Notes: a model not told the origin generated them from the letters alone. A stretch of DNA of 64,000 bases from Saccharothrix sp. HUAS TT1 (GCF_040744945.1 NZ_CP160453.1:5952001-6016000), one strand, 5' to 3'; counted from the first letter of the stretch, positions 44,708-54,327 are shown. A program made the numbers and translations.

Positions 44708-45754
44708 TCAGTAGCCGACCGCGCGCTCCGCGAACTGCGGCGCGGGGGTGGAGCCGGCGGCGGTCGGGTAGGAGATCCGGTCCGCCACCCCGTCCGACGT
44801 GTAGCGCTGCCGCGGGTCGGCGGCCAGCTGGTCCAGCCACGCCGTCGAGCCGTAGCGGGCGTCCTCGCCGGTCGCGTCCTGCGACCGGATGCGCGGGGTC
44901 CGCACCGGGTCGAAGTCCGCCGCGAACGGTGACGGCGCGGGCCCGGCGCCGACCATCAGCACGCACGCGTAGTCGTAGGCCACGCCGCCGGCGGCGCCGC
45001 GCGCGGCCAGCGCCGGGTTCCCCGGCACGGCGCCGAACGGCAGCGCGAGGCTCGTCACCCGCTGTTCCGGCACCACCCGCTGGATCTCCCGCTGCCCGGC
45101 CACGATGGCCTCCTGCACCTGCCGGTCACCGGCCTGGGCGAGGTTGGTGTGCTCCAGCGTGTGGTTGCCGATCTCGAAACCGCGCTCGTGCAGCCACCGC
45201 AGCGCCGCGCCGTCGGGCGAGGCGAACGGCCCGCCGTTGACGTACAGGCTCGCCACCGGCCGGAAGCCGGGACGGCTCGCGGCCACGTCGAGCAGGATGG
45301 CGATCGCCGTGCCGGGCGCGGGCTGCCCGTCCGGGCCGAGCGCGAACTGGGTGGCGTCGCCGTCGTCGAAGGTCAGCACGACGGGGTGCGCGCCCGCGGG
45401 CAGGTCGATCCGCCCGGTCGCGTACTCGGTGGTCGTCACCGGCACGTAGCCCTCGTCGGCCAGCCGCTCCAGCTCCGCGCGGAACGCCGCCGGCGTGCGG
45501 TCGTAGACCGACGTCGGCTGCTCCACCAGCCGGTGGTACATCAGGATCGGGACCTGGCCCAGCTCGTTGGCCCCCACCGCCGCCGGGTCGGGCGGCGCCG
45601 AGGACGACGGCGCGGCGGACCCGGCCGACGAGGGCGCGGGCAGCTGCGCCGCGGCCTGCTCGGCCGGGACGGCGGGTTCGGCGGAGCAGGCGCAGCACAG
45701 GGCCGCGACGAGCGCCGCAGCGGTCAGGGCGGACCTCGGCGAGGAGCTGTTCAC
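44708..45754 (-). CDS. Exported polysaccharide deacetylase (NodB/CE4)
   Basis: A 348-residue protein. A hydrophobic N-terminal segment (ALTAAALVAALCCACS) resembles a lipoprotein or secretion signal and is followed by an Ala/Ser/Pro linker (to about 75). The catalytic domain has ILMYHRL, the NodB motif 1 TFDDGD with catalytic and metal Asp, and motif 2 GNHTLEHTNL with the metal His pair. It should deacetylate an N-acetylated cell-surface polymer such as peptidoglycan or a related glycan. GTG 45754 starts the signal; the frame is open to 45799. Palindromes ACACCGGTGT (45786-45795) and GTGTACAC (45792-45799) lie in the divergent promoter. Confidence 0.85.
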   Translation of the reverse strand: MNSSSPRSALTAAALVAALCCACSAEPAVPAEQAAAQLPAPSSAGSAAPSSSAPPDPAAVGANELGQVPILMYHRLVEQPTSVYDRTPAAFRAELERLADEGYVPVTTTEYATGRIDLPAGAHPVVLTFDDGDATQFALGPDGQPAPGTAIAILLDVAASRPGFRPVASLYVNGGPFASPDGAALRWLHERGFEIGNHTLEHTNLAQAGDRQVQEAIVAGQREIQRVVPEQRVTSLALPFGAVPGNPALAARGAAGGVAYDYACVLMVGAGPAPSPFAADFDPVRTPRIRSQDATGEDARYGSTAWLDQLAADPRQRYTSDGVADRISYPTAAGSTPAPQFAERAVGY

Positions 45755-45881
45755 CCCGCGATGGTTCCGCGCCCCGGCCCGGTCGACACCGGTGTACACA
45801 CCATCGGATGACCTTCGGTTTGCCCACCCACTTCCGGGCTAGTCGCTGGTGGTTGACGCCTCACCAGATCGGAGCCGGTCG

Positions 45882-47459
45882 ATGACGGATTCGCCCCGGA
45901 AGCTCAAGCGCGTGCTGATACCCGCCGTCGGGGTCGTGGTGCTGCTGCTGATCGCGGGGGTCGTCACGACGATCGTGCACGGCCGCGGTGTCGGGCTGGC
46001 GGTGGCGGACCTGTCGGACGGGAGCACCGTCACTCCTTCGGGGGTCGAGCGCGTGTCCATCACCACCGCGGAGGCCGGCGGGCTCGACCGTGTCACCGTG
46101 CACGTGGACGGACAGCCGGTGAAGGTGCGACGCGCCGACGGCCGCATGACGTTGACCGGGGTGGAGCTCGCCGAGGGCGCGCACACGCTGTCGGTGCGGG
46201 CGGCCAACCCCCTGCCGTGGATGCCGGACGTGGAGCTGGAGCGCGGTTTCACCGTGGACGCCACGCCGCCCTCGCTGCAGGTGGACGTGGCGGAGGCGGA
46301 GTCGCCGCGCGGCCCGGTGACGGTGAAGGGCAGCGCCGACGGCGCGGAGTCGGTGAAGGTCGGCGACCAGGAGGTGCCGGTCCGGGACGGCCGGTTCGAG
46401 GCGTCGCTGGCATCGGTGCCCACCGGTGTCGTGGTCGAGGCCCGCGACGCCGCGGGCAACGCGCAGCGCCACGAGGCGGCGGTCAAGGTCACCCACCCGG
46501 GGATGCGCGCGGTGCACATGAGCGCCGCCGCGTGGGCGACGGCGTCGCTGCGGGACCCGGTGCTGGCGATGGCCCGCGAGGGCCGCATCGACACCGTGCA
46601 GCTCGACGTCAAGGACGAGAGCGGCGAGATCGGCTACGACTCTCAGGTGCCGCTGGCCAGGGAGATCGGCGCGAACCGCAACTACTACGACGCCCGCGCG
46701 GTGGTCGAGGAGCTGCACGGGCTCGGGCTGCGGGTGGTCGGCAGGCTGGTGGCGTTCCGCGACCCGGTGCTGGGCAAGGCGTCGTGGGACTCGGGCGCGC
46801 GCGACCGGGTCGCGCAGAACACCGCGGGCGCGCCCTGGTCGGCGCACTACGGCCAGTACGCGTTCACCAACTTCGCCAACGCCGAGGTGCGCGACTACAA
46901 CATCGCCATCGCCAAGGAGGCCGCGTCGCTCGGCTTCGACGACGTCCTCTACGACTACGTGCGCCGGCCGGACGGCCCGCTCGGGCAGATGGTGTTCCCC
47001 GGCCTGGCCACCAGCCCGGAGCAGTCGATAGTGGACTTCCTGAAGGACAACCGGGCCGCGGTCCGGCCGCTGGGCGCGTACCTGGGCGCGTCGGTGTTCG
47101 GCATCGCCGCGCACAGCCCGCAGGACGTCGCGCAGGACATCCCGGCCATCTCGGCGCACGTCGACTACGTCGCGCCGATGGTCTACCCGTCGCACTGGGG
47201 TCCCGGCGAGTACGGCGTGGACGACCCGAACAGCAAGCCCTACGAGATCGTGCGGGCGTCGGTGGCGGACTTCGTCGGGATGGCCCAGGGCACCGGCGCG
47301 ACGGTGGTCCCGTGGCTGCAGGCGTTCTCGCTGGGCCACCACTACGGCCCCGGCGAGGTGCAGGCGCAGGTCAAGGCGTCGGCGGACGCAGGCGCGCCGT
47401 CGTTCCTGCTGTGGAACGCGGCCTGCGCCTACGACGCGGCCGGTCTGGAGCCCGCATGA
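45882..47459 (+). CDS. Membrane-anchored putative glycoside hydrolase (DUF4015)
   Basis: A 525-residue protein. A transmembrane anchor at about residues 8-32 (VLIPAVGVVVLLLIAGVVTTIV) is followed by two Ig-like segments (about 45-215; the second has DATPPSLQVDVAEAE and DAAGNAQRHEA) and a TIM-barrel-like domain with IDTVQLDVKDESGEIGYDSQ, GLRVVGRLVAFRDPVL, DDVLYDYVRRPDG and VDYVAPMVYPSHWGPGEYG, the DUF4015 glycosyl-hydrolase-like signature. ATG 45882 follows GGAG by 7 nt. It faces outward at the cell surface. The downstream DUF3152 gene overlaps by 4 nt, so the two are coupled. Substrate unknown. Confidence 0.8.
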   Translation: MTDSPRKLKRVLIPAVGVVVLLLIAGVVTTIVHGRGVGLAVADLSDGSTVTPSGVERVSITTAEAGGLDRVTVHVDGQPVKVRRADGRMTLTGVELAEGAHTLSVRAANPLPWMPDVELERGFTVDATPPSLQVDVAEAESPRGPVTVKGSADGAESVKVGDQEVPVRDGRFEASLASVPTGVVVEARDAAGNAQRHEAAVKVTHPGMRAVHMSAAAWATASLRDPVLAMAREGRIDTVQLDVKDESGEIGYDSQVPLAREIGANRNYYDARAVVEELHGLGLRVVGRLVAFRDPVLGKASWDSGARDRVAQNTAGAPWSAHYGQYAFTNFANAEVRDYNIAIAKEAASLGFDDVLYDYVRRPDGPLGQMVFPGLATSPEQSIVDFLKDNRAAVRPLGAYLGASVFGIAAHSPQDVAQDIPAISAHVDYVAPMVYPSHWGPGEYGVDDPNSKPYEIVRASVADFVGMAQGTGATVVPWLQAFSLGHHYGPGEVQAQVKASADAGAPSFLLWNAACAYDAAGLEPA

Positions 47460-48265
47460 GGACGTTCCCGCTCGCGCCCTACCTGACCGGGTTGTGCCTG
47501 GCCGCGGCGGCGGTGGTGGCGCTGGACGCCGGGATGGCGGCCCGGCCCACCACCGCGGAGCGGCCGGCCACCGGCGCGGCGCCGACCGTTGGCGCGGAGC
47601 CGACCGCGGCCCCGGCGACGCCGACGCAGGCCGCGCCGCAGGTCGAGTCGTTCCGGTCCGGCGCGGACCTGCCCGCCGGACCGGCGTTCCCCGAGCGGGG
47701 CGCGGGCACGTGGCACGTCGTGCCGCCGCCGGCCACCGCCGCGAACGGCATCGCCTACACCGTCGAGGTGGAGGACGGGGTGGTGCTGCCTCAGGGCGAC
47801 GACTCGTTCGCCGCCGTGGTCGACCACGCGTTGCGGCACCCGCGCGGGTGGTCGGTCCGGCACCAGCTGCGCCGGGTGGGCGGTGACGTGGAGCCGGAGC
47901 TGCGGATCAGGCTGACGTCCCAGGAGACCGCGCGGGCGCTGTGCGGCTTCGAGCTGCCCTACGACACGTCGTGCCGGGTCGGGTCGGCCGTGCACCTGAG
48001 CACCGCGCGCTGGTTCCGCGGCGCGCACACCTTCGGCGACGACCTGCGCGGGTACCGGGTCTACGCGGTCAACCACGAGGTCGGACACTTCCTCGGCCAC
48101 GGCCACGAGGTGTGCCAGCAGGACGGCGCGCCCGCGCCGGTGATGATGCAGCAGACGTTCAGCGTGGCCAACGACGAGCTGGCGTCGATCACCACCGGCA
48201 GCGACCAGGGCGTCGTGGTCACCGCGGACGGGAAGGTCTGCACGCCGAACCCGTGGCCGTCCTGA
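47456..48265 (+). CDS. DUF3152 protein with metzincin-like zinc motif
   Basis: A 269-residue protein. A hydrophobic N-terminal segment (residues about 5-28, APYLTGLCLAAAAVVALDAG) anchors or exports it, and an Ala/Thr/Pro linker follows. The DUF3152 domain holds HEVGHFLGHGH (207-217), which fits the HExxHxxGxxH zinc-protease pattern. Three of its cysteines could form disulfides. It starts inside the stop of the upstream glycosidase gene (ATGA). A cell-surface metalloprotease role is inferred. Its last 47 bp overlap the 3' end of the convergent TPR gene. Confidence 0.85.
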   Translation: MRTFPLAPYLTGLCLAAAAVVALDAGMAARPTTAERPATGAAPTVGAEPTAAPATPTQAAPQVESFRSGADLPAGPAFPERGAGTWHVVPPPATAANGIAYTVEVEDGVVLPQGDDSFAAVVDHALRHPRGWSVRHQLRRVGGDVEPELRIRLTSQETARALCGFELPYDTSCRVGSAVHLSTARWFRGAHTFGDDLRGYRVYAVNHEVGHFLGHGHEVCQQDGAPAPVMMQQTFSVANDELASITTGSDQGVVVTADGKVCTPNPWPS

Positions 48266-49469
48266 CGAGGCGGTCGGCGACCACCGGCGCGGTCGGGTCG
48301 ATCCGCTGCGAGAGCCGGTAGGACTCGGCCGCCTCGGCGGGCCGCCCGACCCGCTCGAACGCCCAGCCGCGCAGGAACGCGGCACGGGCCGCGGGCAGGC
48401 CGCCCAGCGCGACGCCGCGGTCGAACGCCTCGACGGCCTCCTCCCACCGCCGCGCGGCCAGCAGCGCGTCACCGCGCACGGCCCACGTGCGGTGGTCGTG
48501 CGGCGCGAGCGCCACCAGCTCGTCCGACGCGGTGACGGCGGGGTCCGGCGAGCCGGTGCGCAGGTGGGTCTTGGTGATCGTCTCGTGCAGCGGGAACGCG
48601 TGGTCGACCCACGCCAGCCGCTCCAGCTCCCCCGTCGGCCTGCTCGACTCCTGGGCCTGCGCCGCCAGGTCCAGCAGCCGGAACGTGCCCGCGACGTCAC
48701 CGCGCAGGAACGGCACGAACGCCAGGGCCCGGTGCAGCGACTGCCGGGCCGGCCCGTCCGCCGGCGGCAGCGCCGAGGCCAGGGCGGCGGCCTCGTGCAG
48801 CGCGGGGCCGTCCTCGCCGCGCCGGCCGTTGCGGACCACGACGAACAGCGCCAGCGAGCGCCGCGCGTCGGCGGGCAGCCGCTCGTCCCGCGCGCCGCGC
48901 AGGGCCAGCGCCTCCAGGTCGCGCGGCGCGTTCGGGTGCCAGTACAGCACCGCCAGCTGCTTCACCGCCGACGCCGGGTCGAACACGTGCGTGCGGGCGT
49001 CGACCGACGTCATGCCGAGCACGTCGGCCGCGTGCCGCTGGTAGCCGAGCCGCAGCAGCACCTCGGCGGCAGCCACGCGGTCGTCCGGCTCGGCGAGCCG
49101 TTCGCGCACCCGGCGCCACAGGTCCGAGGCCAGGTCGGCGGGGAACGCCGCCAGGTCGCCGCCGAGCGCGTCCACCCGCCCGAGCGACGCCGCGTCGTAC
49201 ACGCGCTGCAGCGGCGACGGGTTCGTGGTGAACCGCGGCAGCGCGGTGGTGTCGCCGGACGCGAAGTGCCGCGCCACGGCGTGCGTGACGACGGCGTGCT
49301 GCGGCGGGGTGTCCCCCGGCTCGTGCAGGCCGACGTAGACCCGGCACGGCACGGGCACGCCGGCTGAGGCGAGCGCGCCCAGCCGCACGGCCAGCGCCCG
49401 TGGTCCGGTGTCGGGCGCGTACTCCGGCGGCACGCACTCCGATGACGCGTGCTCAGGTGACACGGCCAA
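48219..49469 (-). CDS. TPR-like helical repeat protein
   Basis: A 416-residue, almost wholly helical protein. Recognisable TPR-like units lie in the C-terminal third (HRTWAVRGDALLAARRWEEAVEAFDRGVALGGLPAARAAFLRGWAFERVGRPAEAAESY). The N-terminal part has RVYVGLHEPGDTPPQHAVVTHAV. No catalytic motif or signal peptide. It probably serves as a scaffold or regulator; no function can be assigned. The 3' end overlaps the convergent DUF3152 gene by 47 bp. The start at 49469 is one of several possible. Confidence 0.6.
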   Translation of the reverse strand: MAVSPEHASSECVPPEYAPDTGPRALAVRLGALASAGVPVPCRVYVGLHEPGDTPPQHAVVTHAVARHFASGDTTALPRFTTNPSPLQRVYDAASLGRVDALGGDLAAFPADLASDLWRRVRERLAEPDDRVAAAEVLLRLGYQRHAADVLGMTSVDARTHVFDPASAVKQLAVLYWHPNAPRDLEALALRGARDERLPADARRSLALFVVVRNGRRGEDGPALHEAAALASALPPADGPARQSLHRALAFVPFLRGDVAGTFRLLDLAAQAQESSRPTGELERLAWVDHAFPLHETITKTHLRTGSPDPAVTASDELVALAPHDHRTWAVRGDALLAARRWEEAVEAFDRGVALGGLPAARAAFLRGWAFERVGRPAEAAESYRLSQRIDPTAPVVADRLVRTATGSACRPSRPR

Positions 49470-49525
49470 GGCGGTCCTCCCGCCTCCGAGCGTGCCCGGC
49501 TCGGGGGCCGGCCGCCACCACCCGA

Positions 49526-49601
49526 ACGGTCACCGCCGCGCGGGCGCGCCACCACCCCCACGGTCACCGTCGCACGGACGCGCCTCCGCGCGACGGTGAC
49601 C
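49526..49601. repeat. Direct repeat and 12-bp inverted repeat, possible terminator
   Basis: A 25-bp element beginning ACGGTCACCG occurs at 49526-49550 and again at 49560-49584 with three mismatches. GGTCACCGTCGC (49562-49573) also pairs perfectly with GCGACGGTGACC (49590-49601). The hairpin is about 100 bp past the GH1 stop on the minus strand and could terminate that operon. Confidence 0.5.
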
Positions 49602-49700
49602 TCGCAGATCACCGCGGGGCGCGGCCGACCGACCCGACCTGCTCGCGAGGTCGCACCGGCCGTCCGCGCCCCGTTGCCCGGCGATCACGCTCCTCCGGGG

Positions 49701-51050
49701 TCAGCGCTTCTCGGCGATCAGGTCCCGGTACCAGTGGAAGCTCGCCCGCGGCGTGCGGACCAGCGTCTCGTAGTCCACGTGGACGAGGCCGAACCGGTGC
49801 TTGTAGCCGTGCGCCCACTCGAAGTTGTCCAGGAACGACCACACGAAGTAGCCGCGCAGGTCGACCCCGGCGGCGACCGCGTCGCCCGCCGCCGCCAGGT
49901 GGCTGCGCAGGTAGTCGATGCGCTCCTGGTCGTCGAAGCCGGGGTTGTCCGGGTACACGCAGCCGTTCTCGGTGACGTACACCGGCGGCAGGTCCGGGTA
50001 GCGCTCCTTCAGCCCCACCAGCGTGTCGGTCAGCCCGTGCGGCTCGACCGGCCAGTTCATCGCGGTGCGCGGCACGTCCGGCAGGCGGGTCGTGTCGATG
50101 CCGACGTCGATGGACGTGCGGGTGGCCGGGTCCGGGTCGCGGTGCGGCGCGTCGGCCACGTGCTGCCGGTAGTAGTAGTTGATGCCCACGTAGTCCAGCG
50201 GCGTGGAGATCAGCTCCAGGTCGCCGTCCTGCCGGAACGACAGGTCGGTGACACCGGCGAACGTCTCCTCGTAGTCCTCCGGGTACTGCCCGGCGAACAG
50301 CGGCTCGGTGAACTGGCGGCGCAGCAGCAGGTCGTGCCTGCGCGCCGCGGCGACGTCCGCCTCCGACGAGGTGACCGGGGTCGACGGCGACTGGTTGAGC
50401 ACGATGCCGAACTCGTGCCCGGCCGTGCCGCGCATGGCCCGCACCGCGAGCCCGTGCGCCACCATCAGGTGGTGGGCGGCGGCGAGCGAGCCGTGGCCCT
50501 CCCGCGCGCCGGGCGCGTGCCTGCCCTCGCCGTAGCCGACGATCGAGGACACGTACGGCTCGTTGAACGTCGTCCACTTCGACACCCGGTCGCCCAGCGC
50601 GTCGTGCACGATCGCGGCGTACTCGGCGAACCGCTCGGCGGTGTCGCGGGAACGCCAGCCGCCCAGCTCCTCCAACGCCTGCGGCAGGTCCCAGTGGTAC
50701 AGGGTGAGGAACGGCTCGATGCCGCGCTCCAGCAGCCCGTCGACCAGCCCGCGGTAGAAGTCCAGGCCGCGCTGCTCGACCCGGCCCGCGCCGGTCGGCA
50801 GGACCCGCGGCCACGACACCGAGAACCGGTAGGCGTCCACGCCCAGCTCGCCGAGCAGCGCCAGGTCCTCGGGCGCCCGGTGGTAGTGGTCGCAGGCCAC
50901 GGCCCCGGTGTCGCCGCCCGCGATCGCGCCCGGCACCGCGCCGAACGCGTCCCAGATCGACGGTCCTCTCCCGTCGGCGTCCACGGCCCCTTCGATCTGG
51001 TAGGCCGAAGTGGCGACGCCCCAGCGGAACCCTTGGGGGAAGTCGGTCAT
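49701..51050 (-). CDS. GH1 beta-glucosidase
   Basis: A 449-residue intracellular GH1 enzyme. FRWGVATSAYQIEGA marks the N-terminus, Glu164 in TFNEP is the acid/base, and Glu360 in YVTENG is the nucleophile. WSFLDNFEWAHGY is the aglycone-site region. It hydrolyses imported beta-glucosides such as cellobiose to glucose. ATG 51050 overlaps the permease stop by 4 nt; it is the last gene of the binding-protein/permease operon, the order seen in cebEFG-bglC of streptomycetes. Confidence 0.95.
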   Translation of the reverse strand: MTDFPQGFRWGVATSAYQIEGAVDADGRGPSIWDAFGAVPGAIAGGDTGAVACDHYHRAPEDLALLGELGVDAYRFSVSWPRVLPTGAGRVEQRGLDFYRGLVDGLLERGIEPFLTLYHWDLPQALEELGGWRSRDTAERFAEYAAIVHDALGDRVSKWTTFNEPYVSSIVGYGEGRHAPGAREGHGSLAAAHHLMVAHGLAVRAMRGTAGHEFGIVLNQSPSTPVTSSEADVAAARRHDLLLRRQFTEPLFAGQYPEDYEETFAGVTDLSFRQDGDLELISTPLDYVGINYYYRQHVADAPHRDPDPATRTSIDVGIDTTRLPDVPRTAMNWPVEPHGLTDTLVGLKERYPDLPPVYVTENGCVYPDNPGFDDQERIDYLRSHLAAAGDAVAAGVDLRGYFVWSFLDNFEWAHGYKHRFGLVHVDYETLVRTPRASFHWYRDLIAEKR

Positions 51051-51925
51051 CCTTTGAGCGCTCCTTGCATGATCCCGCCGACGATCTGCCGGCCGAACAG
51101 GAGGAACACCGCGAGCACCGGCACGGTGCCGATCGTCGCCGCGGTGAGCACGAGGGTGTAGTCGGTGGTGTAGCCGCTGGCCAACGTCGACAGCGCGGTC
51201 TGCACGGTCGGGTTCTCCGGGGTCAGCACCACCAGTGGCCAGAAGAAGTCGTTCCACGCCTGCATGAACGTGAACAGGCCGAGCACGGCGGCGGCCGGGC
51301 GGGCGGCGGGCAGCACCACGTGCCAGTACAAACGCAGCGAGCTGCAGCCGTCCATCCGGCCCGCCTCCAGCAGCTCGTCGGGCACGGCCCGCTCGAAGTA
51401 CTGCCGCATGAAGAACACGCCGAACGCGGTGACCAGGCCGGGGACGATGACCGCGTGGATCTCGCCGGCCCAGCCGAAGTCGCTCATCATCATGTACAGC
51501 GGGATGACGCCCAGCTCGGTGGGCACCGCCTGGGTGGCGACCACCAGCAGCATGAGCGCCGACCGGCCGCGGAACCGGAGCTTGGCGAAGGCGAACCCGG
51601 CCAGCGTGGAGAAGAACACCACCGACACGGTGATGGTCCCCGACACGATCAGCGAGTTCATCATCGCCAGCGCGAAGTCCGACTGGTCGAACACCCGCGC
51701 GATGTTGGCGAACAGGTTGCCGCCGGGCACCAGCACCGGCGGCACGCTGTCCACCTTGTCGGGCGTCTGCGACGACACGACGAGCGACCAGTACACGGGG
51801 AACGCCGAACCGGCGAGCACCGCGATCAGGGCCGCGTAGGTCCACGGGCCGGGCATCCGCAACGCCTTGCGCCGTCTGCCGGGCGGCGCGGCCGGGGGCG
51901 CCGGCCGTTCGAGCACGCTGGTCAT
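51047..51925 (-). CDS. Carbohydrate ABC transporter permease (CebG/MalG type)
   Basis: A 292-residue permease with six membrane segments. The EAA loop is DELLEAGRMDGCSSLRLYWHVVLPAARPA, which contacts the ATPase. It follows the first permease by 13 nt and overlaps the GH1 gene by 4 nt. As usual for such actinobacterial sugar transporters, no ATPase is in the operon; a shared MsiK-like ATPase is expected elsewhere. Confidence 0.9.
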   Translation of the reverse strand: MTSVLERPAPPAAPPGRRRKALRMPGPWTYAALIAVLAGSAFPVYWSLVVSSQTPDKVDSVPPVLVPGGNLFANIARVFDQSDFALAMMNSLIVSGTITVSVVFFSTLAGFAFAKLRFRGRSALMLLVVATQAVPTELGVIPLYMMMSDFGWAGEIHAVIVPGLVTAFGVFFMRQYFERAVPDELLEAGRMDGCSSLRLYWHVVLPAARPAAAVLGLFTFMQAWNDFFWPLVVLTPENPTVQTALSTLASGYTTDYTLVLTAATIGTVPVLAVFLLFGRQIVGGIMQGALKG

Positions 51926-51938
51926 CTTCCCCAGCCCT

Positions 51939-52859
51939 TCAGTCGGTCCGGATGCGGCGCGCGGCCAGGTAGCTCAACCCGGTGATGGCGACCGTCGCGA
52001 TGAGCAGCAGCCACGCGATGGCCGACGCGTAGCCGAAGTCGAACTTGGCGAAGCCCTGCTCGTAGAGGTACAGCGCGGCGGTCTGGAACTGCCGGTCCGA
52101 GCCGCCGGTCGCGGCGCCCGCGCCGGGGTTGAACAGCAGCGGCTCGGCCAGCAACCGCATGTTGCCCGCGGTGGCGATCACGGTGGAGAAGATGATCTGC
52201 GGGCGCAGCATCGGCACGGTGATCCGCCAGAACTGCTGCCAGGCGCTCGCGCCGTCCAGCCGGGCCGCCTCGTACACGCTGGTCGGGATGGCCTGCATGG
52301 AGGCCAGGAAGATCAGCGCGTGGTAGCCGGTCCAGCGCCACACCACCATCGCCGCGATGGCGGTGTGCGAGCTGCCGGTGCCGGCCTGCCAGTCGACCCG
52401 GCCGGCGCCGAACAGCTCCAGCCCCCAGTTGATCAGGCCGAAGTCCCGGCCGAACAGCTGGGCGAAGATGATCGTCACCGCCGCCACCGAGGTGATGTTC
52501 GGCAGCAGCACGCCCATCCGGAAGAACGTCCGGCCGCGCAGCCGCCGGTTGAGCAGCTGCGCGATGCCGAGCGCGAACAGGATCTGCGGGACCGTGGTGA
52601 GCAACCACAGGCTGAGCGTGTTGCCCATCGCGTTCCAGAAGTACGGGTCCGCGGTGAGCAGCTGGACGTAGTTGTCCAGCCCGATGAACGTCGCCGCGTC
52701 GCCGTCGAGCAGGTTGCGGTCCTGCATCGACACCCACGCGGTGTAGAGCAGGGGGAACAGGCCGAACACCGCGAACAGCAGGAAGTACGGCGCGATGTAG
52801 GCGTACGGCGCGTACCGGATGTCCCACCGGTGGCGGCGTTCGCGCCAGTCCGTCTTCAT
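51939..52859 (-). CDS. Carbohydrate ABC transporter permease (CebF/MalF type)
   Basis: A 306-residue permease beginning MKTDWRERRHRW with six membrane segments; YFLLFAVFGLFPLLYTAWVS is the first. The EAA motif is SVYEAARLDGASAWQQFWRITVPMLRP. ATG 52859 shares its first base with the stop of the binding-protein gene (TGATG), so translation is coupled. It forms the channel together with the downstream permease. Confidence 0.9.
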   Translation of the reverse strand: MKTDWRERRHRWDIRYAPYAYIAPYFLLFAVFGLFPLLYTAWVSMQDRNLLDGDAATFIGLDNYVQLLTADPYFWNAMGNTLSLWLLTTVPQILFALGIAQLLNRRLRGRTFFRMGVLLPNITSVAAVTIIFAQLFGRDFGLINWGLELFGAGRVDWQAGTGSSHTAIAAMVVWRWTGYHALIFLASMQAIPTSVYEAARLDGASAWQQFWRITVPMLRPQIIFSTVIATAGNMRLLAEPLLFNPGAGAATGGSDRQFQTAALYLYEQGFAKFDFGYASAIAWLLLIATVAITGLSYLAARRIRTD

Positions 52860-54100
52860 CAGTCCTCGAGCCTCTTGACGTCGCCGACGAACTGGTTCCA
52901 CGACTCGTCCGGGCTCTGCTTGCCCTGCTCGACGCGCTGCATGGCGTTGCCCATCTCGGTCTGCACGTCACCGGCCTTCGGGCCCTGGTACTGCGGCTTG
53001 AGGGCGCGGGCGGCGTCGGTGAACACCTTGCCGACCGGGGCGTCGTGGAAGAACGGGTCGGTCTTCTTGGCCACCGACTCCTCGCTGTAGAGCTTCGGCG
53101 CGGACGGGAGCAGGCCCGCGTTGGCGAAGACCTTGGCCTGCTGCTCGGGCGCGGTCAGCCAGGTGGCCAGCTCGACGGCCTTGTCGACGTTCTTGCCCTG
53201 CTTGGGCACGGTCAGGTACGAGCCGCCCCAGTTGCCGCCGCCGCCGGGCACGGCCGCGAGGTCCCAGTTGCCCGCGGTGTCGGGCGCCTGGTCCTTGATC
53301 TTGGCCATCATCCAGGCCGGGCAGGCGAGGGTGGCGAACTGGCCCTGCTTGAAGCCGGTGTTCCACTGCGGGGTGCTGTGCAGCAGCCCGGCGGACAGCC
53401 CGTCGGCCACGGCCTGCGAGACGAGGTTCCAGCCCTTGCGGATCTCGGCGTTGTCACCGACGACGATCTTGTCGTTCTTGTCGTAGTAGCCGGTGGGCGC
53501 CTGGCCGACGATCGCGTTGAGCACGGTCGGGCCGCCGTCGAAGAACTTCGCGCCTTCGGGGGCGTTGGCCGCGAACCGCTTGCCGGTGGCCATGAACTCC
53601 TCCCACGTGGGCCACAGCGCGGAGACCTGGTCGCGGTCGCTGGGCAGGCCGGCCTTCTCGAACAGGTCGCGGCGGTAGCAGATGGCCAGGCCGCCGATGT
53701 CGGTGCCGTAGCCGATCTGCTTGCCGTCCTTGGACAGCGAGCCCTCCCACTTCCAGTCCAGCCAGCGGTCCTTGATGTCGGACTTCAGCTCGACGAACTG
53801 GCCGGGGTTGGCCTTGAACTGGTTGATGTAGCCGACGTCGACGGCCTCGACGTCGGCCGCGCCGTTGTTGGTGGCCAGGTGGGCGGCGAGGTTCTTGTGG
53901 TGGTCGGAGTAGGAGGCGGTCCGGTCGGTGATGTCGACGTCGGGGTGCGCCTTCTCGTACTCCTCGAACAACTGCTGGTAGCCGAAGTTGCCGAACAGGC
54001 CGATGGTGATCCTGGTCTTGCCGTCGCTCGCGTCGCCGCAACCGGCGAGCAGGCTCGCCGCCAGCAGACCGACGCCGATCACGGTCCCGGTTCGTCTCAT
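52859..54100 (-). CDS. Sugar ABC transporter substrate-binding lipoprotein (CebE type)
   Basis: A 413-residue lipoprotein. The signal ends in a lipobox LLAGC with Cys21 as the lipidated residue. The mature part is a family 1 extracellular solute-binding protein (ITIGLFGNFGYQQLFEEYEKAHPDVDI, GGNWGGSYLTVPKQGKN). It should capture a beta-glucoside or oligosaccharide at the outer face of the membrane. ATG 54100 has GGGAG 8 nt upstream. It is the first gene of the operon; a promoter and LacI operator lie upstream. Confidence 0.9.
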   Translation of the reverse strand: MRRTGTVIGVGLLAASLLAGCGDASDGKTRITIGLFGNFGYQQLFEEYEKAHPDVDITDRTASYSDHHKNLAAHLATNNGAADVEAVDVGYINQFKANPGQFVELKSDIKDRWLDWKWEGSLSKDGKQIGYGTDIGGLAICYRRDLFEKAGLPSDRDQVSALWPTWEEFMATGKRFAANAPEGAKFFDGGPTVLNAIVGQAPTGYYDKNDKIVVGDNAEIRKGWNLVSQAVADGLSAGLLHSTPQWNTGFKQGQFATLACPAWMMAKIKDQAPDTAGNWDLAAVPGGGGNWGGSYLTVPKQGKNVDKAVELATWLTAPEQQAKVFANAGLLPSAPKLYSEESVAKKTDPFFHDAPVGKVFTDAARALKPQYQGPKAGDVQTEMGNAMQRVEQGKQSPDESWNQFVGDVKRLED

Positions 54101-54206
54101 TTCCACGGCTCCCTTTCCTGTTTCGGGCACGCCGGACACGCGGTGGGTCGATCCGGGGGTTTCCGGCGAATTCGACCGGAGCCCCGCTCCGGCCGGTGTG
54201 GTGTAC

Positions 54207-54235
54207 ATGACAGCTCCGGGGCGCGACACCGTCAA
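54207..54235 (-). promoter_or_regulatory. Putative promoter of the beta-glucoside operon
   Basis: On the minus strand TTGACG (54235-54230) and TGTCAT (54212-54207) are spaced 17 bp apart and point at the binding-protein gene, about 100 bp away. The -10 is a weak match. Confidence 0.35.
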
Positions 54236-54327
54236 GTAACAAAGCGATAACCTGGCCGTTCCAGACGTTTGGCGTTTGCGCAGGTGGTACGGTGTCCAGC
54301 CTGGTCAGGACGTGGTGCCCACGACTC

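Noticed and set aside
49560..49601. Operator for the TPR gene
   Set aside because: The 12-bp-arm hairpin could be one, but its position after the GH1 operon fits a terminator better.
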